Shown here in pieces: positions 17,227-26,354 of a stretch of DNA of 64,000 bases. Position 1 is the first letter of the stretch. The number at the start of each line of letters is the position of its first letter. Made by a program: the position numbers and the translations under genes. Source of the stretch: GCA-2733415 sp049614485 (lineage in GTDB: Bacteria > Bacteroidota > Bacteroidia > Flavobacteriales > Flavobacteriaceae); assembly GCA_049614485.1 (NCBI GenBank), contig JBMZDR010000004.1, positions 60,322-124,321 of the forward strand. The letters are read 5' to 3'. The notes below the pieces were generated by a model. That model was not told the DNA's origin. It did not search any database and was given only the letters and a program-made list of their open reading frames with translations.

Positions 17227-18441
17227 ATGAATACAACTTTTGATGTCTTAATTATAGGAGCAGGAGCAGCTGGTTTTTTTACAGCAATAAACATCGCAGA
17301 ACAAAATCCGGATTTAAAAATAGTCATTTTAGAACGTGGGAATTCTATTTTACAAAAAGTCAAAATATCTGGTGGCGGACGCTGTAATGTAACACACGCC
17401 TGTTTTGACCCTAAAGAGCTTACTCAGTTTTATCCTAGAGGCGAAAAAGAGTTGCTGGGGCCGTTTCATCAATTTTGTTGTGGTGATACGTTTGAATGGT
17501 TTGATAATCATGGTGTGCCACTAAAAATAGAAGATGACGGTAGGGTGTTTCCGGAAAGTAACACCTCACAAACTATAATAGATTGTTTTGTTTCTGAAAT
17601 AAAAAAACATCAGATTGAAGTGTTTCAAAATCAAGGTGTTTTAGATTTTCATAAAGAAAATGAGCAATGGAAAGTCATTACAAAAACAGATGAATTTCTT
17701 GCTCCTAATTTAGTTGTAGCTGGAGGTAGTAGTCCTAAGTTATGGAAGTTACTTGCGAAAATAGGGCACCAGATAATTAACCCAGTACCGTCATTGTTTA
17801 CCTTTAATATAGCAGATAAACGTATTAAAGATATTCCTGGGGTTGTTGTACAAAATGCACATGTAAAAGTGCTGGGGAGTTCTTTAGAATCTGAGGGGCC
17901 TTTGCTAACAACACATTGGGGTTTAAGTGCACCCTCCATTTTAAAACTATCAGCTTTCGGAGCAAGAGAATTATACGATAAAAATTATCAATTTGATATT
18001 CAAATAAATTTTATTCAAATGGATACTGAAGATTGTCTGGGTGAATTGAAATCTCTAAAGCAGCAACTCGCTAAAAACTTAGTGTATAAATACACGCAGT
18101 TTGACTTGCCAAAACGCTTATGGCAAAAACTAGTTTCGGCAGCTACTATTTCCGAAACGACACGTTGGGCTGATTTAACCAAACAGCAATTAGATGGTTT
18201 GGCAGAACAGTTAACATCTGCCAAGTTTAATGTTGATGGAAAAAGTACGTTTAAAGAAGAGTTTGTTACTGCTGGTGGTGTTGATTTAAAAGAAGTGAAT
18301 TTTAAACGCTTTGAAAGTAGAGTACACACCAATTTGTTTTTCGCAGGCGAAGTTTTAAATATTGATGCCGTTACTGGTGGGTTTAATTTTCAGAACGCTT
18401 GGACAGGCGGATTTATAGTCGCTAAAGCAATTACAAGTTAG
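17227..18441 (+). CDS. HI0933/YhiN-type FAD-dependent oxidoreductase
   Basis: The N-terminal Rossmann motif, DVLIIGAGAAGFFTAINIAE, binds FAD. It is followed by the family block KVKISGGGRCNVTHA, and the C-terminus has the second FAD motif FFAGEVLNIDAVTGGFNFQ. These are the signatures of the HI0933-like (BaiN/YhiN) flavoprotein family. Members are widespread cytoplasmic flavoproteins of mostly unknown substrate. The length of 404 residues is normal. I start at ATG 17227, because the upstream TTG lies inside a terminator stem. The gene is 48 bases before mvaD, which has its own promoter-like box. Confidence 0.9.
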   Translation: MNTTFDVLIIGAGAAGFFTAINIAEQNPDLKIVILERGNSILQKVKISGGGRCNVTHACFDPKELTQFYPRGEKELLGPFHQFCCGDTFEWFDNHGVPLKIEDDGRVFPESNTSQTIIDCFVSEIKKHQIEVFQNQGVLDFHKENEQWKVITKTDEFLAPNLVVAGGSSPKLWKLLAKIGHQIINPVPSLFTFNIADKRIKDIPGVVVQNAHVKVLGSSLESEGPLLTTHWGLSAPSILKLSAFGARELYDKNYQFDIQINFIQMDTEDCLGELKSLKQQLAKNLVYKYTQFDLPKRLWQKLVSAATISETTRWADLTKQQLDGLAEQLTSAKFNVDGKSTFKEEFVTAGGVDLKEVNFKRFESRVHTNLFFAGEVLNIDAVTGGFNFQNAWTGGFIVAKAITS

Positions 18442-18466
18442 AACTATAAAAGACTAAAATAAGCAG

Positions 18467-18474
18467 TATATTTG
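18467..18474 (+). promoter_or_regulatory. Candidate -7 box for the mevalonate operon
   Basis: TATATTTG matches TAnnTTTG and ends 15 bases before the mvaD ATG. The -33 element is weak. Confidence 0.45.
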
Positions 18475-18489
18475 CTAAAAATTTAGCTA

Positions 18490-19572
18490 ATGCAAGACGC
18501 ACAATTTGTATTTGAATCTTCAGAAAAAGAAATAAAATCGGGTCATGTAACTTGGGAGTCACCAAGTAACATTGCTTTGGTGAAGTATTGGGGTAAAAAG
18601 GAACATCAAATTCCGGCAAACCCATCAATAAGTTTCACGTTGAGCAACTGTAAAACAACTACAACGTTACATTACACGAAATTAGAACACCCTTCAGAGG
18701 ACTATCAATTTGATATCTTTTTAGAAGGAGAACTAAAAGAGGATTTCAAACCAAAAATCGCTACATTTTTTAAAAGAATAGCGCCATATGTACCGTATAT
18801 AAAAGAATATAGCTATAAAATTGAAACATCAAATTCGTTTCCGCACAGTTCCGGAATTGCATCTTCTGCTTCAGGAATGAGTGCTTTGGCCTTATGTGTT
18901 ATGTCGATAGAAAAGGAATTAAATCCATCATTATCAGATCAAGAATTTACTCAAAAAGCATCCTTTTTATCTCGTTTAGGATCAGGTAGTGCTTGCCGAA
19001 GCTTAGAGGGTGATTTGGTGTGCTGGGGAACTCATAAGGACATTTCAGGAACTTCAGATTTATTCGGAGTAAAATATCCGTTTGAAGTACATCAGAATTT
19101 TAAAAATTATCAAGATACAATTCTACTAGTTGATAAAGGCGAGAAGCAAGTGTCAAGTACGGTTGGGCATAATTTAATGCATAATCATCCGTATGCAGAG
19201 AATAGATTCAATCAGGCGCATGATAACATGTCAAAGTTAATGAATGTGTTTAAGTCTGGTGATTTGTTGCAATTTATTGAAGTTGTTGAAAGCGAAGCGT
19301 TAACATTGCACGCTATGATGATGACAAGTTTGCCTTATTTTGTGTTAATGAAACCAAATACTCTAGAAATCATAAATGAAATCTGGGCGTTTAGACAGCA
19401 AACGGGGTTACATCTGTGTTTTACGTTAGATGCAGGAGCAAATGTACATTTGTTGTACCCAGAACATGAGAAAGAAGCAGTTTTAGCATTCATTAACAGT
19501 AAGTTAATTGGCTATTGTCAAAATGGTCATTATATTTGCGATACTGTAGGTTTTGGTGCAAAACAATTGTAA
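18490..19572 (+). CDS. mvaD: Diphosphomevalonate decarboxylase
   Basis: This 360-residue GHMP-fold enzyme has NIALVKYWGKKE near residue 30, the PSISFTLSNCKTTTT block and the ATP-binding SSGIASSASGMSALAL loop near residue 118. SRLGSGSACRSL follows near residue 160. These are diagnostic of mevalonate diphosphate decarboxylase, which makes isopentenyl diphosphate from mevalonate 5-diphosphate and ATP. It leads a compact plus-strand group with mevalonate kinase and a prenyltransferase, so isoprenoid synthesis here uses the mevalonate route. Confidence 0.96.
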   Translation: MQDAQFVFESSEKEIKSGHVTWESPSNIALVKYWGKKEHQIPANPSISFTLSNCKTTTTLHYTKLEHPSEDYQFDIFLEGELKEDFKPKIATFFKRIAPYVPYIKEYSYKIETSNSFPHSSGIASSASGMSALALCVMSIEKELNPSLSDQEFTQKASFLSRLGSGSACRSLEGDLVCWGTHKDISGTSDLFGVKYPFEVHQNFKNYQDTILLVDKGEKQVSSTVGHNLMHNHPYAENRFNQAHDNMSKLMNVFKSGDLLQFIEVVESEALTLHAMMMTSLPYFVLMKPNTLEIINEIWAFRQQTGLHLCFTLDAGANVHLLYPEHEKEAVLAFINSKLIGYCQNGHYICDTVGFGAKQL

Positions 19573-19609
19573 CTTTAAAACCGCATTGTAATTTGTTAAT
19601 TATAAAATT

Positions 19610-20548
19610 ATGAAAGGACCTCTTTTTTACTCTAAAATATTATTATTTGGTGAATATGGAATCATAAAAGATTCTAAAGGACTTTCCATACCATATAACT
19701 TTTACAATGGTGCGTTAAAGCTTTCAGACACTACTACCGAAACGGCAAAAAGCTCTAATAAAAGTTTGTCAGAATTCGCAAAACATTTACAGCGCTTACA
19801 AGATGCTAACAGAAGCTCAGCTATTTTTAATTTAGCGGAGTTAAATGCTGATATTGCTAACGGGATGTACTTTGACTCGTCAATACCACAAGGTTATGGG
19901 GTAGGGAGTTCAGGTGCTTTAGTAGCATCTATTTATGATAAATACGCCCAAAATAAAATTACAGTTTTAGAAAATTTAACACGAGAAAAGCTATTGCAGT
20001 TAAAAGAAATATTTTCTCAGATGGAATCTTTCTTTCACGGAAAAAGCTCAGGTTTAGACCCGTTAAACAGTTACTTAAGTTTACCTATTTTAATCAATTC
20101 AATAGATAATATTGAGCCTACAGGTTTACCATCTCAAGAGAAGAAAGGTAAAGGCGCAGTGTTTTTATTAGACTCTGGGATTATTGGTGAAACAGCACCA
20201 ATGGTTAATATTTTTATGGAAAACATGAAACAAGAAGGGTTTCGTAATATGATTAAAACACAGTTTGTAAAACATACAGATGCATGCGTTGAAGATTTTT
20301 TAAAAGGTAACATGAGTTCTTTATTTGGAAACGTGAAGCAATTATCAAAAATAGTATTGAATAATTTCAAGCCTATGATACCAGAACAGTTTCATCAGTT
20401 ATGGAAACAAGGTATTGAAACCAATGATTACTACTTGAAGCTATGTGGCTCTGGTGGTGGTGGTTATATACTGGGGTTTACTGAAAATTATGAAAAAGCA
20501 CAAGAGTCTCTTAAAGACTATAAGTTAGAAGTGGTGTATAACTTCTAA
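19610..20548 (+). CDS. mvk: Mevalonate kinase (GHMP family)
   Basis: The 312-residue protein begins with the GHMP N-terminal block YSKILLFGEYGIIK. It carries the ATP-binding PQGYGVGSSGALVASIYD loop near residue 98, a SFFHGKSSGLDPLNSYLS block near residue 140, and a C-terminal LCGSGGGGYILGF motif. This pattern fits mevalonate kinase, which phosphorylates mevalonate with ATP. The neighbouring decarboxylase supports it. Phosphomevalonate kinase is not encoded nearby. It is shorter than eukaryotic mevalonate kinases, so another GHMP substrate is possible but less likely. Confidence 0.85.
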   Translation: MKGPLFYSKILLFGEYGIIKDSKGLSIPYNFYNGALKLSDTTTETAKSSNKSLSEFAKHLQRLQDANRSSAIFNLAELNADIANGMYFDSSIPQGYGVGSSGALVASIYDKYAQNKITVLENLTREKLLQLKEIFSQMESFFHGKSSGLDPLNSYLSLPILINSIDNIEPTGLPSQEKKGKGAVFLLDSGIIGETAPMVNIFMENMKQEGFRNMIKTQFVKHTDACVEDFLKGNMSSLFGNVKQLSKIVLNNFKPMIPEQFHQLWKQGIETNDYYLKLCGSGGGGYILGFTENYEKAQESLKDYKLEVVYNF

Positions 20549-20558
20549 TACTCATAAG

Positions 20559-21473
20559 ATGTTTTCACGACAGAATAAACTCTTTTTAAAGAAACTATTC
20601 AGTTTGTTTTCTGTTGTAAGAGGGTATAATATTATTTTTATAATAGCAGCTCAATACCTTTCTTCTGTTTTTATACTTTCAAAAGAAACGTCACTAAAAG
20701 AAGTGCTTTTAGATGTCAATTTATTTGTATTGGTACTAGCATCATCTTTAGTGATTGCTGCGGGGTATATTATTAATAATTTTTACGATTCAGAAAAAGA
20801 TTTAATTAACCGACCTAAAAAATCTATGTTAGATAGGTTGGTAAGTCAGAATACTAAGTTGTCAGTATATTTTGCATTAAACTTGATTACAGTAATCCTT
20901 GCGAGTTATGTGTCATTTAAAGCAGTATTGTTTTTCTCATCTTACATATTCATGATTTGGTTGTATTCTCATAAGTTAAAAAAACACCCATTTATTGGTA
21001 ACATCATTGCATCATCATTAGCAATAGCCCCTTTTTTTATAGTATTTGTGCATTACAAAAATTTTGATACTGTTATTTTTGCTCATGGTGTGTTTTTAGC
21101 TTTAATGATATCAATGCGAGAAATTACTAAGGATTTAGAAAATATAAAAGGTGATTTAACACTTAATTATAATACAATTCCTGTGGTTTACGGTGTAAAG
21201 TCGTCAAAAATAATATTGAGTATCTTAATGTTGTTTACCGTGTTAATAGCATTGTTGATTGCTGTTAATTTTCAAATAGGGCAAATGAATTATTATTTTT
21301 ATTTGGTCAGCATTTTGTTAGTAATTTATATTGCCAAACTATGGACTTCAACAAAAAAATCAGATTACCTGTTATTGCATAATTTACTAAAATTTTGCCT
21401 TGTTATAGGAGCTATGAGTATAGTGTTAATAAAACCTGATTTGTTGCTAAGTAAACTTGAAGTTTTATTTTAA
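20559..21473 (+). CDS. UbiA-type prenyltransferase (geranylgeranylglycerol-phosphate transferase-like)
   Basis: This 304-residue membrane protein has about eight hydrophobic helices. The two aspartate-rich motifs of the UbiA superfamily are present: NNFYDSEKDLINRPKK near residue 72 and REITKDLENIKGD near residue 188. NRPKK after the first motif and KDLENIKGD resemble the geranylgeranylglycerol-phosphate geranylgeranyltransferase branch rather than the quinone-synthesis MenA/UbiA branch. It should join a prenyl diphosphate to an acceptor in the inner membrane. It begins 10 bases after the mevalonate kinase, so supply and use of the isoprenoid are probably co-transcribed. The acceptor is not proven. 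Confidence 0.85.
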   Translation: MFSRQNKLFLKKLFSLFSVVRGYNIIFIIAAQYLSSVFILSKETSLKEVLLDVNLFVLVLASSLVIAAGYIINNFYDSEKDLINRPKKSMLDRLVSQNTKLSVYFALNLITVILASYVSFKAVLFFSSYIFMIWLYSHKLKKHPFIGNIIASSLAIAPFFIVFVHYKNFDTVIFAHGVFLALMISMREITKDLENIKGDLTLNYNTIPVVYGVKSSKIILSILMLFTVLIALLIAVNFQIGQMNYYFYLVSILLVIYIAKLWTSTKKSDYLLLHNLLKFCLVIGAMSIVLIKPDLLLSKLEVLF

Positions 21474-21607
21474 TAGTTTAAAAAGCGAAGTAATTAGCTA
21501 TAAACAAATGTAAATCAACTGTTAATAGATGTTAAAAAACAGAGCCTTATTGTTGTTTTTAGTTGAATTTGCCTAAAAAATTGATGTCATAATAAAATAA
21601 ATAGCAA

Positions 21608-21615
21608 TACCTTTG
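21608..21615 (+). promoter_or_regulatory. Candidate -7 box for the pseudouridine synthase-like gene
   Basis: TACCTTTG matches TAnnTTTG and ends 17 bases before the ATG. A TTG at 21581-21583 may be the -33 element. Confidence 0.5.
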
Positions 21616-21632
21616 CGCAAAATTTAGATTAC

Positions 21633-22490
21633 ATGTCAAACGAAAGAAAGAATACAGGTAAAAGGAAATACTCTAATGACGCTTATAAAAAAGCATCAGC
21701 ACCTAAGTCAAGAGCTCCAAAAGCTAAAGCTTCAGCAAAAAAAGCTGAAACCAAATCTGCACCTGTTAAAAAAACAGCGCCTACTGAAATTCGTTTAAAT
21801 AAATATATTGCAAATTCTGGTATGTGCTCACGCCGTGAGGCTGACATGCATATTTCGATAGGTAGCGTTACTGTAAATGGTAAGGTTGTTTCTGAAATGG
21901 GATATAAAGTTAAAATTGATGATGATGTGCGTTTTGATGGGGCAAGAATTTCTCCAGAACGAAAAGCATATGTACTTTTAAATAAACCTAAAGGCTTTGC
22001 AACAACTACAAGTGAGAGTAAAGGGAAAACGGTCATGGATCTAGTAGCAAATGCTACAAATTCACGTATTAAGCCTATTGGTCGTTTAGGAAGAAATTCA
22101 ACAGGGTTGTTGTTATTTACTAATGATGACGATTTAACTAAGAAATTCACGAACTCAAAAACTGGTGTGAAGCGTTTGTTTCAGGTTGAACTGGATAAGA
22201 ATTTAAAGCTAGAAGATCTTAAAAAAATTAAAGAAGGTATCACCATTGAAGGAAAAAAAGTTACTGTTGTTGAAGCATCTTATATTACAAATAAACCAAA
22301 GAAAGAATTAGGAATAGCTATTTTAAATACTGGTAACGGTGTGTTGAGAACTATTTTTGAACATCTTGGGTATGACTTGCTAAAAGTAGACTGTGTGATG
22401 ATTGGTGATTTAACTAAAAAGGATATTCCAAGAGGGCACTGGAAACACTTAACAGAACAAGAGTTAATTAACTTAAAACATTTTAAATAG
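21633..22490 (+). CDS. RsuA/RluB-family pseudouridine synthase paralogue, catalytic residues lost
   Basis: After a basic, alanine-lysine-rich tail of about 50 residues comes an S4 RNA-binding domain (IRLNKYIANSGMCSRREAD). The RsuA/RluB/RluE/RluF-type synthase fold follows (YVLLNKPKGFATTT and IFEHLGYDLLKVD). The catalytic motif, normally GRLD, is GRLG near residue 152: the nucleophilic aspartate is glycine. The usual arginine-rich substrate motif near IFEHLGY is reduced to TGNGVLRT, and the usual DR after LLKV is DC. It may still bind RNA but should not make pseudouridine. It follows the UbiA gene by 159 bases with its own promoter-like box. Confidence 0.85.
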   Translation: MSNERKNTGKRKYSNDAYKKASAPKSRAPKAKASAKKAETKSAPVKKTAPTEIRLNKYIANSGMCSRREADMHISIGSVTVNGKVVSEMGYKVKIDDDVRFDGARISPERKAYVLLNKPKGFATTTSESKGKTVMDLVANATNSRIKPIGRLGRNSTGLLLFTNDDDLTKKFTNSKTGVKRLFQVELDKNLKLEDLKKIKEGITIEGKKVTVVEASYITNKPKKELGIAILNTGNGVLRTIFEHLGYDLLKVDCVMIGDLTKKDIPRGHWKHLTEQELINLKHFK

Positions 22491-22518
22491 CACATCATTA
22501 TTTTATGCTAAATGATAG

Positions 22519-22550
22519 AAAGCCTTTCAATTAATAGAAAGGCTTTTTTT
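22519..22550. terminator. Bidirectional terminator between convergent genes
   Basis: AAAGCCTTTC pairs with GAAAGGCTTT (22537-22546), with T-runs suited to both directions. The right arm also encodes the last codons of the minus-strand gene. Confidence 0.85.
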
Positions 22551-23868
22551 TGTTTAAAGATAAAAGCTCCCATATCATAAATCCAATTACGAGTGTGTAT
22601 TCAATAAATATAAGCCAATAATTGTTAATGAAAGTTTCATTTTTATAGAATGAGTAGCTCAGCATAATTGTAAAACTCCAAACCAATGGAAATCGATATT
22701 TTGTAAATACCGATAGCATTAAAAGCATTGCCACATACCAAGGGTGAACTGTTGTTGATGTAAATAAGTAAAAACTCAATACGAATAGAAATGCGGTTAT
22801 TAATTGTTTTGTGCTATTGTTTTTTCTGAAAAAAGCTAAGGCTGATACAAATAGAATTACAACAATAGGAATTGTTTTTCCGACTGTACCAATAATATTA
22901 TATCCTTTTACCATATAACCTACCTCTCTTATAAGCAAGTATACACTGCCGTTAAACTCGAAAGTTCCGAACCATAAACCGATAGTTTTTGAATAATTAG
23001 CGATAAGATGTTCTGATATAAAAGGCGCGAAAAATCCAATTATACAAGTTCCTGTTATAAGGTAGAATGCGACTAGTTTTTTAAAGTTTAAATGTTTGAA
23101 ATACAAAGGAAGAAACACTAATGGTACTAACTTTAATCCAATAGAACATGCCATAGCAACTCCAGATAACTGCCATTTATTTTGATGTAATAAGTACAAG
23201 CTCCACACTAAAAAGAAAATCATGACACCTTCAAAATGTAAATTGCCAGTTAGTTCAATGATAATTAGCGGGTTTAATAAGTATATATAAATAGCTTTAG
23301 GGTTTAAATGGAGTGCTTTTAAGAGCTTTGTTCCGAAATAAAGTACACCAACATCAGCAAGTATAATTAACACACGCATAACGACAACACTTCCTAAAAT
23401 ACTTTTATTGGCAAAGAAAGCGGCTATTGCAAAACACAACTGATTTAAAGGTGGGTAATTACTGTAGTGACTCGCGTTTAATTCACCCATTCCAGATACT
23501 AGTTCTGCAGCTTGGTTGGGCATATCGAAATTAGGCGAGAGGTAAGCTTCAGGTAAATATAAATACGGGTTAAAACTATTTAGAAGCATTCTGCCGTCCC
23601 AAATAAACCGATAAAAATCTTGTGATAAATTAGGCGTAGCCACTAAACAGAGTAGCCTAAACAATAACGTTAATATAGCTAATGTTCTCCACTCTAAATC
23701 AAGTTTTAGAATAAATAGAAATAACAGAAATAGCGTAGAATAAGAAAGTAATAAGTTGTTGAAACTACCTCTTACTAATTCATAACTAAAATAATAATAG
23801 CCCAAGCAAGATATTATTATTCCAATTATTCCGTAGAGAGGACGTTTAATTAGGATGCCTTTAAACAT
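22531..23868 (-). CDS. GT-C membrane glycosyltransferase (GT87/MptB-like)
   Basis: This 445-residue protein has about eleven transmembrane helices. An extracytoplasmic loop near residue 90 carries SQDFYRFIWDGRMLLNSFNP with the acidic residues typical of polyprenyl-phosphate-sugar-dependent transferases, followed by YSNYPPLNQLCFA. It resembles the DUF2029/GT87 and MptA/B mannosyltransferase group. It should move a sugar from a lipid-phosphate donor in the outer leaflet. The neighbouring dolichyl-phosphate-mannose-synthase-like protein could make that donor. The C-terminus, KKKPFY, is encoded by the arm of the shared terminator. Confidence 0.8.
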   Translation of the reverse strand: MFKGILIKRPLYGIIGIIISCLGYYYFSYELVRGSFNNLLLSYSTLFLLFLFILKLDLEWRTLAILTLLFRLLCLVATPNLSQDFYRFIWDGRMLLNSFNPYLYLPEAYLSPNFDMPNQAAELVSGMGELNASHYSNYPPLNQLCFAIAAFFANKSILGSVVVMRVLIILADVGVLYFGTKLLKALHLNPKAIYIYLLNPLIIIELTGNLHFEGVMIFFLVWSLYLLHQNKWQLSGVAMACSIGLKLVPLVFLPLYFKHLNFKKLVAFYLITGTCIIGFFAPFISEHLIANYSKTIGLWFGTFEFNGSVYLLIREVGYMVKGYNIIGTVGKTIPIVVILFVSALAFFRKNNSTKQLITAFLFVLSFYLFTSTTVHPWYVAMLLMLSVFTKYRFPLVWSFTIMLSYSFYKNETFINNYWLIFIEYTLVIGFMIWELLSLNKKKPFY

Positions 23869-23890
23869 ATGAGTTTTAATATAACGTACT

Positions 23891-23898
23891 CAAATTTA
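23891..23898 (-). promoter_or_regulatory. Candidate -7 box for the GT-C gene
   Basis: The minus strand reads TAAATTTG, matching TAnnTTTG, 22 bases before the ATG. A TTG (minus strand, 23922-23924) is 23 bases further upstream. Confidence 0.5.
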
Positions 23899-23936
23899 AA
23901 GTTTTATTATTCGTTTAGATACAATTAAAAAAATAA

Positions 23937-25454
23937 TTAGGCCTTAGAAGTCAATGATTTGAAAAAGACAAATCCAAAACCAGTTACTAGCATTAGGTGA
24001 AAAGGAACTAATCCGAAATCAATTTCTTTAGCGCCAACAAATAACGTAACTAAATAAGAACTTGCCAAGCCAAAGATAAAATACAGTAATAACACACCTT
24101 CTATAATAGTGTTTTTAGAAATGTTTTTACTCAAGTATTTATTGTCTTTCCATGAATCTTTTAAAGTACTGATATTGAATTTTGGTGTACGTACAAATTC
24201 ACTTTTTTTACCGCGATGCCCTTCTAATACAGCTAAAGAGTTATGTAAAGAGAAGCCCATTGCAATTGAGAAAAAAGCAAAGAAATGTCCGATATAGCTA
24301 AAGAAATTTTTAAACCCTTTTCCGTTGAGGTTTCTATACATAAACCAATAACAAATAAAGAATATAAGTGTACTTGTAACGAAGAAACTCATAACAATAA
24401 AGTATGATCTAAAATGACCAAAGTAGTTTTTAATATACAGCATCGGTATGCTTAAAATAGCAACGATAAATACATTTAAAAACATCGTGCTGTTAAGCAA
24501 ATGCATTACTCCATGAAATTTGGTTTTAAATGATAAATCATCAGATTTCACGACACGTTTAAACATTTTCTGAAAGTTCTCAGCACCACCTTTATTCCAT
24601 CGAAATTGTTGAGAACGTGCAGCACTAATAACTACAGGTAGCTCTGCCGGTGTTTCTACATCAACTAAATATTTGAATCCCCAGTTTTTTAATTGAGCTC
24701 TATAGCTTAAGTCTAAATCTTCAGTTAACGTATCACCTTCCCAGTTTCCTGCGTCATAGATACACTCTTTACGCCACAAACCTGCTGTACCGTTAAAGTT
24801 TATAAAATGTCCTTTACTGTTTCTACCAACTTGCTCTAAAGTAAAGTGTGCGTCTAAAGCAAAAGCTTGAATTTTAGTTAAAAGTGAATAATTTCTGTTG
24901 ATATGTCCCCAACGTGTTTGAACAACACCGATTTTATCATCTTTAAAATGAGGGACGGTAAGTTTTAACCAATTTTTTTGAGGTAAGAAATCGGCATCAA
25001 AAATAGCGATGAATTCTCCTTTTGCTATTTTTAAGCCTTCTTTTAGTGCACCAGCTTTAAATCCTTCTCTGTTTTCTCTTCTGATGTGTGATATGTCAAG
25101 GCCTTGTTCTTGTAAAGCTTTTACATGCGCTGCATTTGTAGCTACAGATTCGTCAGTTGAATCATCTAAAACTTGAATTTCTAATCTGTCTTTTGGGTAA
25201 TCAATTTCAGCGATATTGTTTAATAAACGCTCAACAACATACAATTCATTATATAATGGTAGTTGAATAGTTACAAACGGGACTTCCTCCGGGTTATCTA
25301 AATCAAATTTTGGGCCATCATCCTTTTTTTTCTGAGCCTTAAGGTAGTTAACTAATAAGTTTAACTGCGCTAAGGCGTAAAAAAGTATAATGATTAACGA
25401 TATAGAATATATCGTCATAATGACATATGATCCGTATAGTATTACTTTATCCAC
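23937..25454 (-). CDS. Processive GT2 glycosyltransferase (CslA/cellulose-synthase-like)
   Basis: The 505-residue protein starts with one transmembrane helix (residues 8-30). A GT-A catalytic domain follows with VTIQLPLYNE near residue 62, the substrate-binding aspartate VLDDSTDES, the DxD motif FDADFLP near residue 155, TEDLDL near residue 240 and QQFRWNKGGAENF near residue 281. That Q..RW signature marks processive beta-glycan synthases. Four or five helices at the C-terminus form the translocation pore. The closest type is the CslA (glucomannan-like) group; the polymer made is unknown. It starts two bases after the preceding gene's stop, so the two are translationally coupled. Confidence 0.87.
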   Translation of the reverse strand: MDKVILYGSYVIMTIYSISLIIILFYALAQLNLLVNYLKAQKKKDDGPKFDLDNPEEVPFVTIQLPLYNELYVVERLLNNIAEIDYPKDRLEIQVLDDSTDESVATNAAHVKALQEQGLDISHIRRENREGFKAGALKEGLKIAKGEFIAIFDADFLPQKNWLKLTVPHFKDDKIGVVQTRWGHINRNYSLLTKIQAFALDAHFTLEQVGRNSKGHFINFNGTAGLWRKECIYDAGNWEGDTLTEDLDLSYRAQLKNWGFKYLVDVETPAELPVVISAARSQQFRWNKGGAENFQKMFKRVVKSDDLSFKTKFHGVMHLLNSTMFLNVFIVAILSIPMLYIKNYFGHFRSYFIVMSFFVTSTLIFFICYWFMYRNLNGKGFKNFFSYIGHFFAFFSIAMGFSLHNSLAVLEGHRGKKSEFVRTPKFNISTLKDSWKDNKYLSKNISKNTIIEGVLLLYFIFGLASSYLVTLFVGAKEIDFGLVPFHLMLVTGFGFVFFKSLTSKA

Positions 25455-25456
25455 TG

Positions 25457-26146
25457 TTATTTGAGGCTATATTTAAAAATCCAAGTTAAAATTTTAACGC
25501 CAGCAAATATAGCACCTTTTATTGTACCTGACACCTTTGAAACGCCAATTCTTTTTTTGTAGTGAACAGGTATTTCAGTATATGACAACTTCTGTTTTAA
25601 AGCTTTAAGTTGCATTTCAACAGTCCAGCCATAGGTCTTGTCTGTCATGTTTAACATTAGGAGTTTATTGTATTTAATAGCTCTAAACGGACCTAAATCG
25701 GTAAATTTAGCGTTAAAAAAAAGTTTCATTAGTGCGCAGGCCAACCAGTTTCCGAAAATTTGTTGGGGTGTAACGGCATCTTTTTCTCTAAGTTCTGGTA
25801 CTCTAGCTCCAATTACGAGGTCTATATTATTTTCTAATATTGGCGCTATGAGTTGTATTAATTCACTTGGGTAATCACTATAATCACCATCTAGAAACAC
25901 AACAATATCTGGTTTTTTAGCCTGCAAAGCAATATGTTCTAATCCTTTTAAGCATGAGTAGCCATATCCTTTTTGAGTTTCTGTTAATACTGTTGCTCCT
26001 GTTTCTTTAGCAACTTGAGCGGTGTTGTCTGTTGAGTTATTGTTAACAACAATAATCTCTGACACTATTGAAGGTATTTCAGAAATTACTTTTGCTATGG
26101 ATGGTTCCTCGTTATAAGCTGGAATGATGACCTTAATTAACGGCAT
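25457..26146 (-). CDS. GT2 glycosyltransferase (dolichyl-phosphate-sugar synthase-like)
   Basis: The 229-residue soluble GT-A domain has IIPAYNEEPSIAKVI at the N-terminus, EIIVVNNNSTDNT near residue 31 and the DxD-type motif FLDGDYSDYP near residue 88. The layout is like dolichyl-phosphate mannose/glucose synthases (DPM1 type). The short hydrophobic stretch at the C-terminus (FAGVKILTWIFKYSLK) could touch the membrane. It would load a polyprenyl phosphate with sugar for use by GT-C enzymes such as the one at 22531-23868. It is first in a two- or three-gene minus-strand unit. Confidence 0.85.
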   Translation of the reverse strand: MPLIKVIIPAYNEEPSIAKVISEIPSIVSEIIVVNNNSTDNTAQVAKETGATVLTETQKGYGYSCLKGLEHIALQAKKPDIVVFLDGDYSDYPSELIQLIAPILENNIDLVIGARVPELREKDAVTPQQIFGNWLACALMKLFFNAKFTDLGPFRAIKYNKLLMLNMTDKTYGWTVEMQLKALKQKLSYTEIPVHYKKRIGVSKVSGTIKGAIFAGVKILTWIFKYSLK

Positions 26147-26239
26147 TACATTGAATTTTGCGTAAAAGTATTAAAAATTTCAACAGAGCTGTTCTTTTGT
26201 GGAAGAATGTAAATGAGTTGTCATTATTATGGTTTTGTT

Positions 26240-26324
26240 CATTATTGGAGTTGCATCGCACCTTCGGTTTTTTGGGCACCTCATATAGCTTGGCCTACAT
26301 GATGTACATCCAATTGCAATAATG
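26240..26324. repeat. Imperfect inverted repeat in an intergenic region
   Basis: CATTATTG at 26240-26247 pairs with CAATAATG at 26317-26324, and the next nine positions inside pair partly. The inner part is less AT-rich than its surroundings. The 208-base gap around it holds no other recognisable signal. It may be a small structured RNA or the remnant of a mobile repeat. Confidence 0.4.
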
Positions 26325-26354
26325 ATTATATATATTAATGTTTTATACATGGGT

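Noticed and set aside
21683..22150. Antisense open frame of 155 codons in the pseudouridine synthase-like gene
   Set aside because: Its composition mirrors the sense gene, it has no start signal or family match, and it is a shadow frame.
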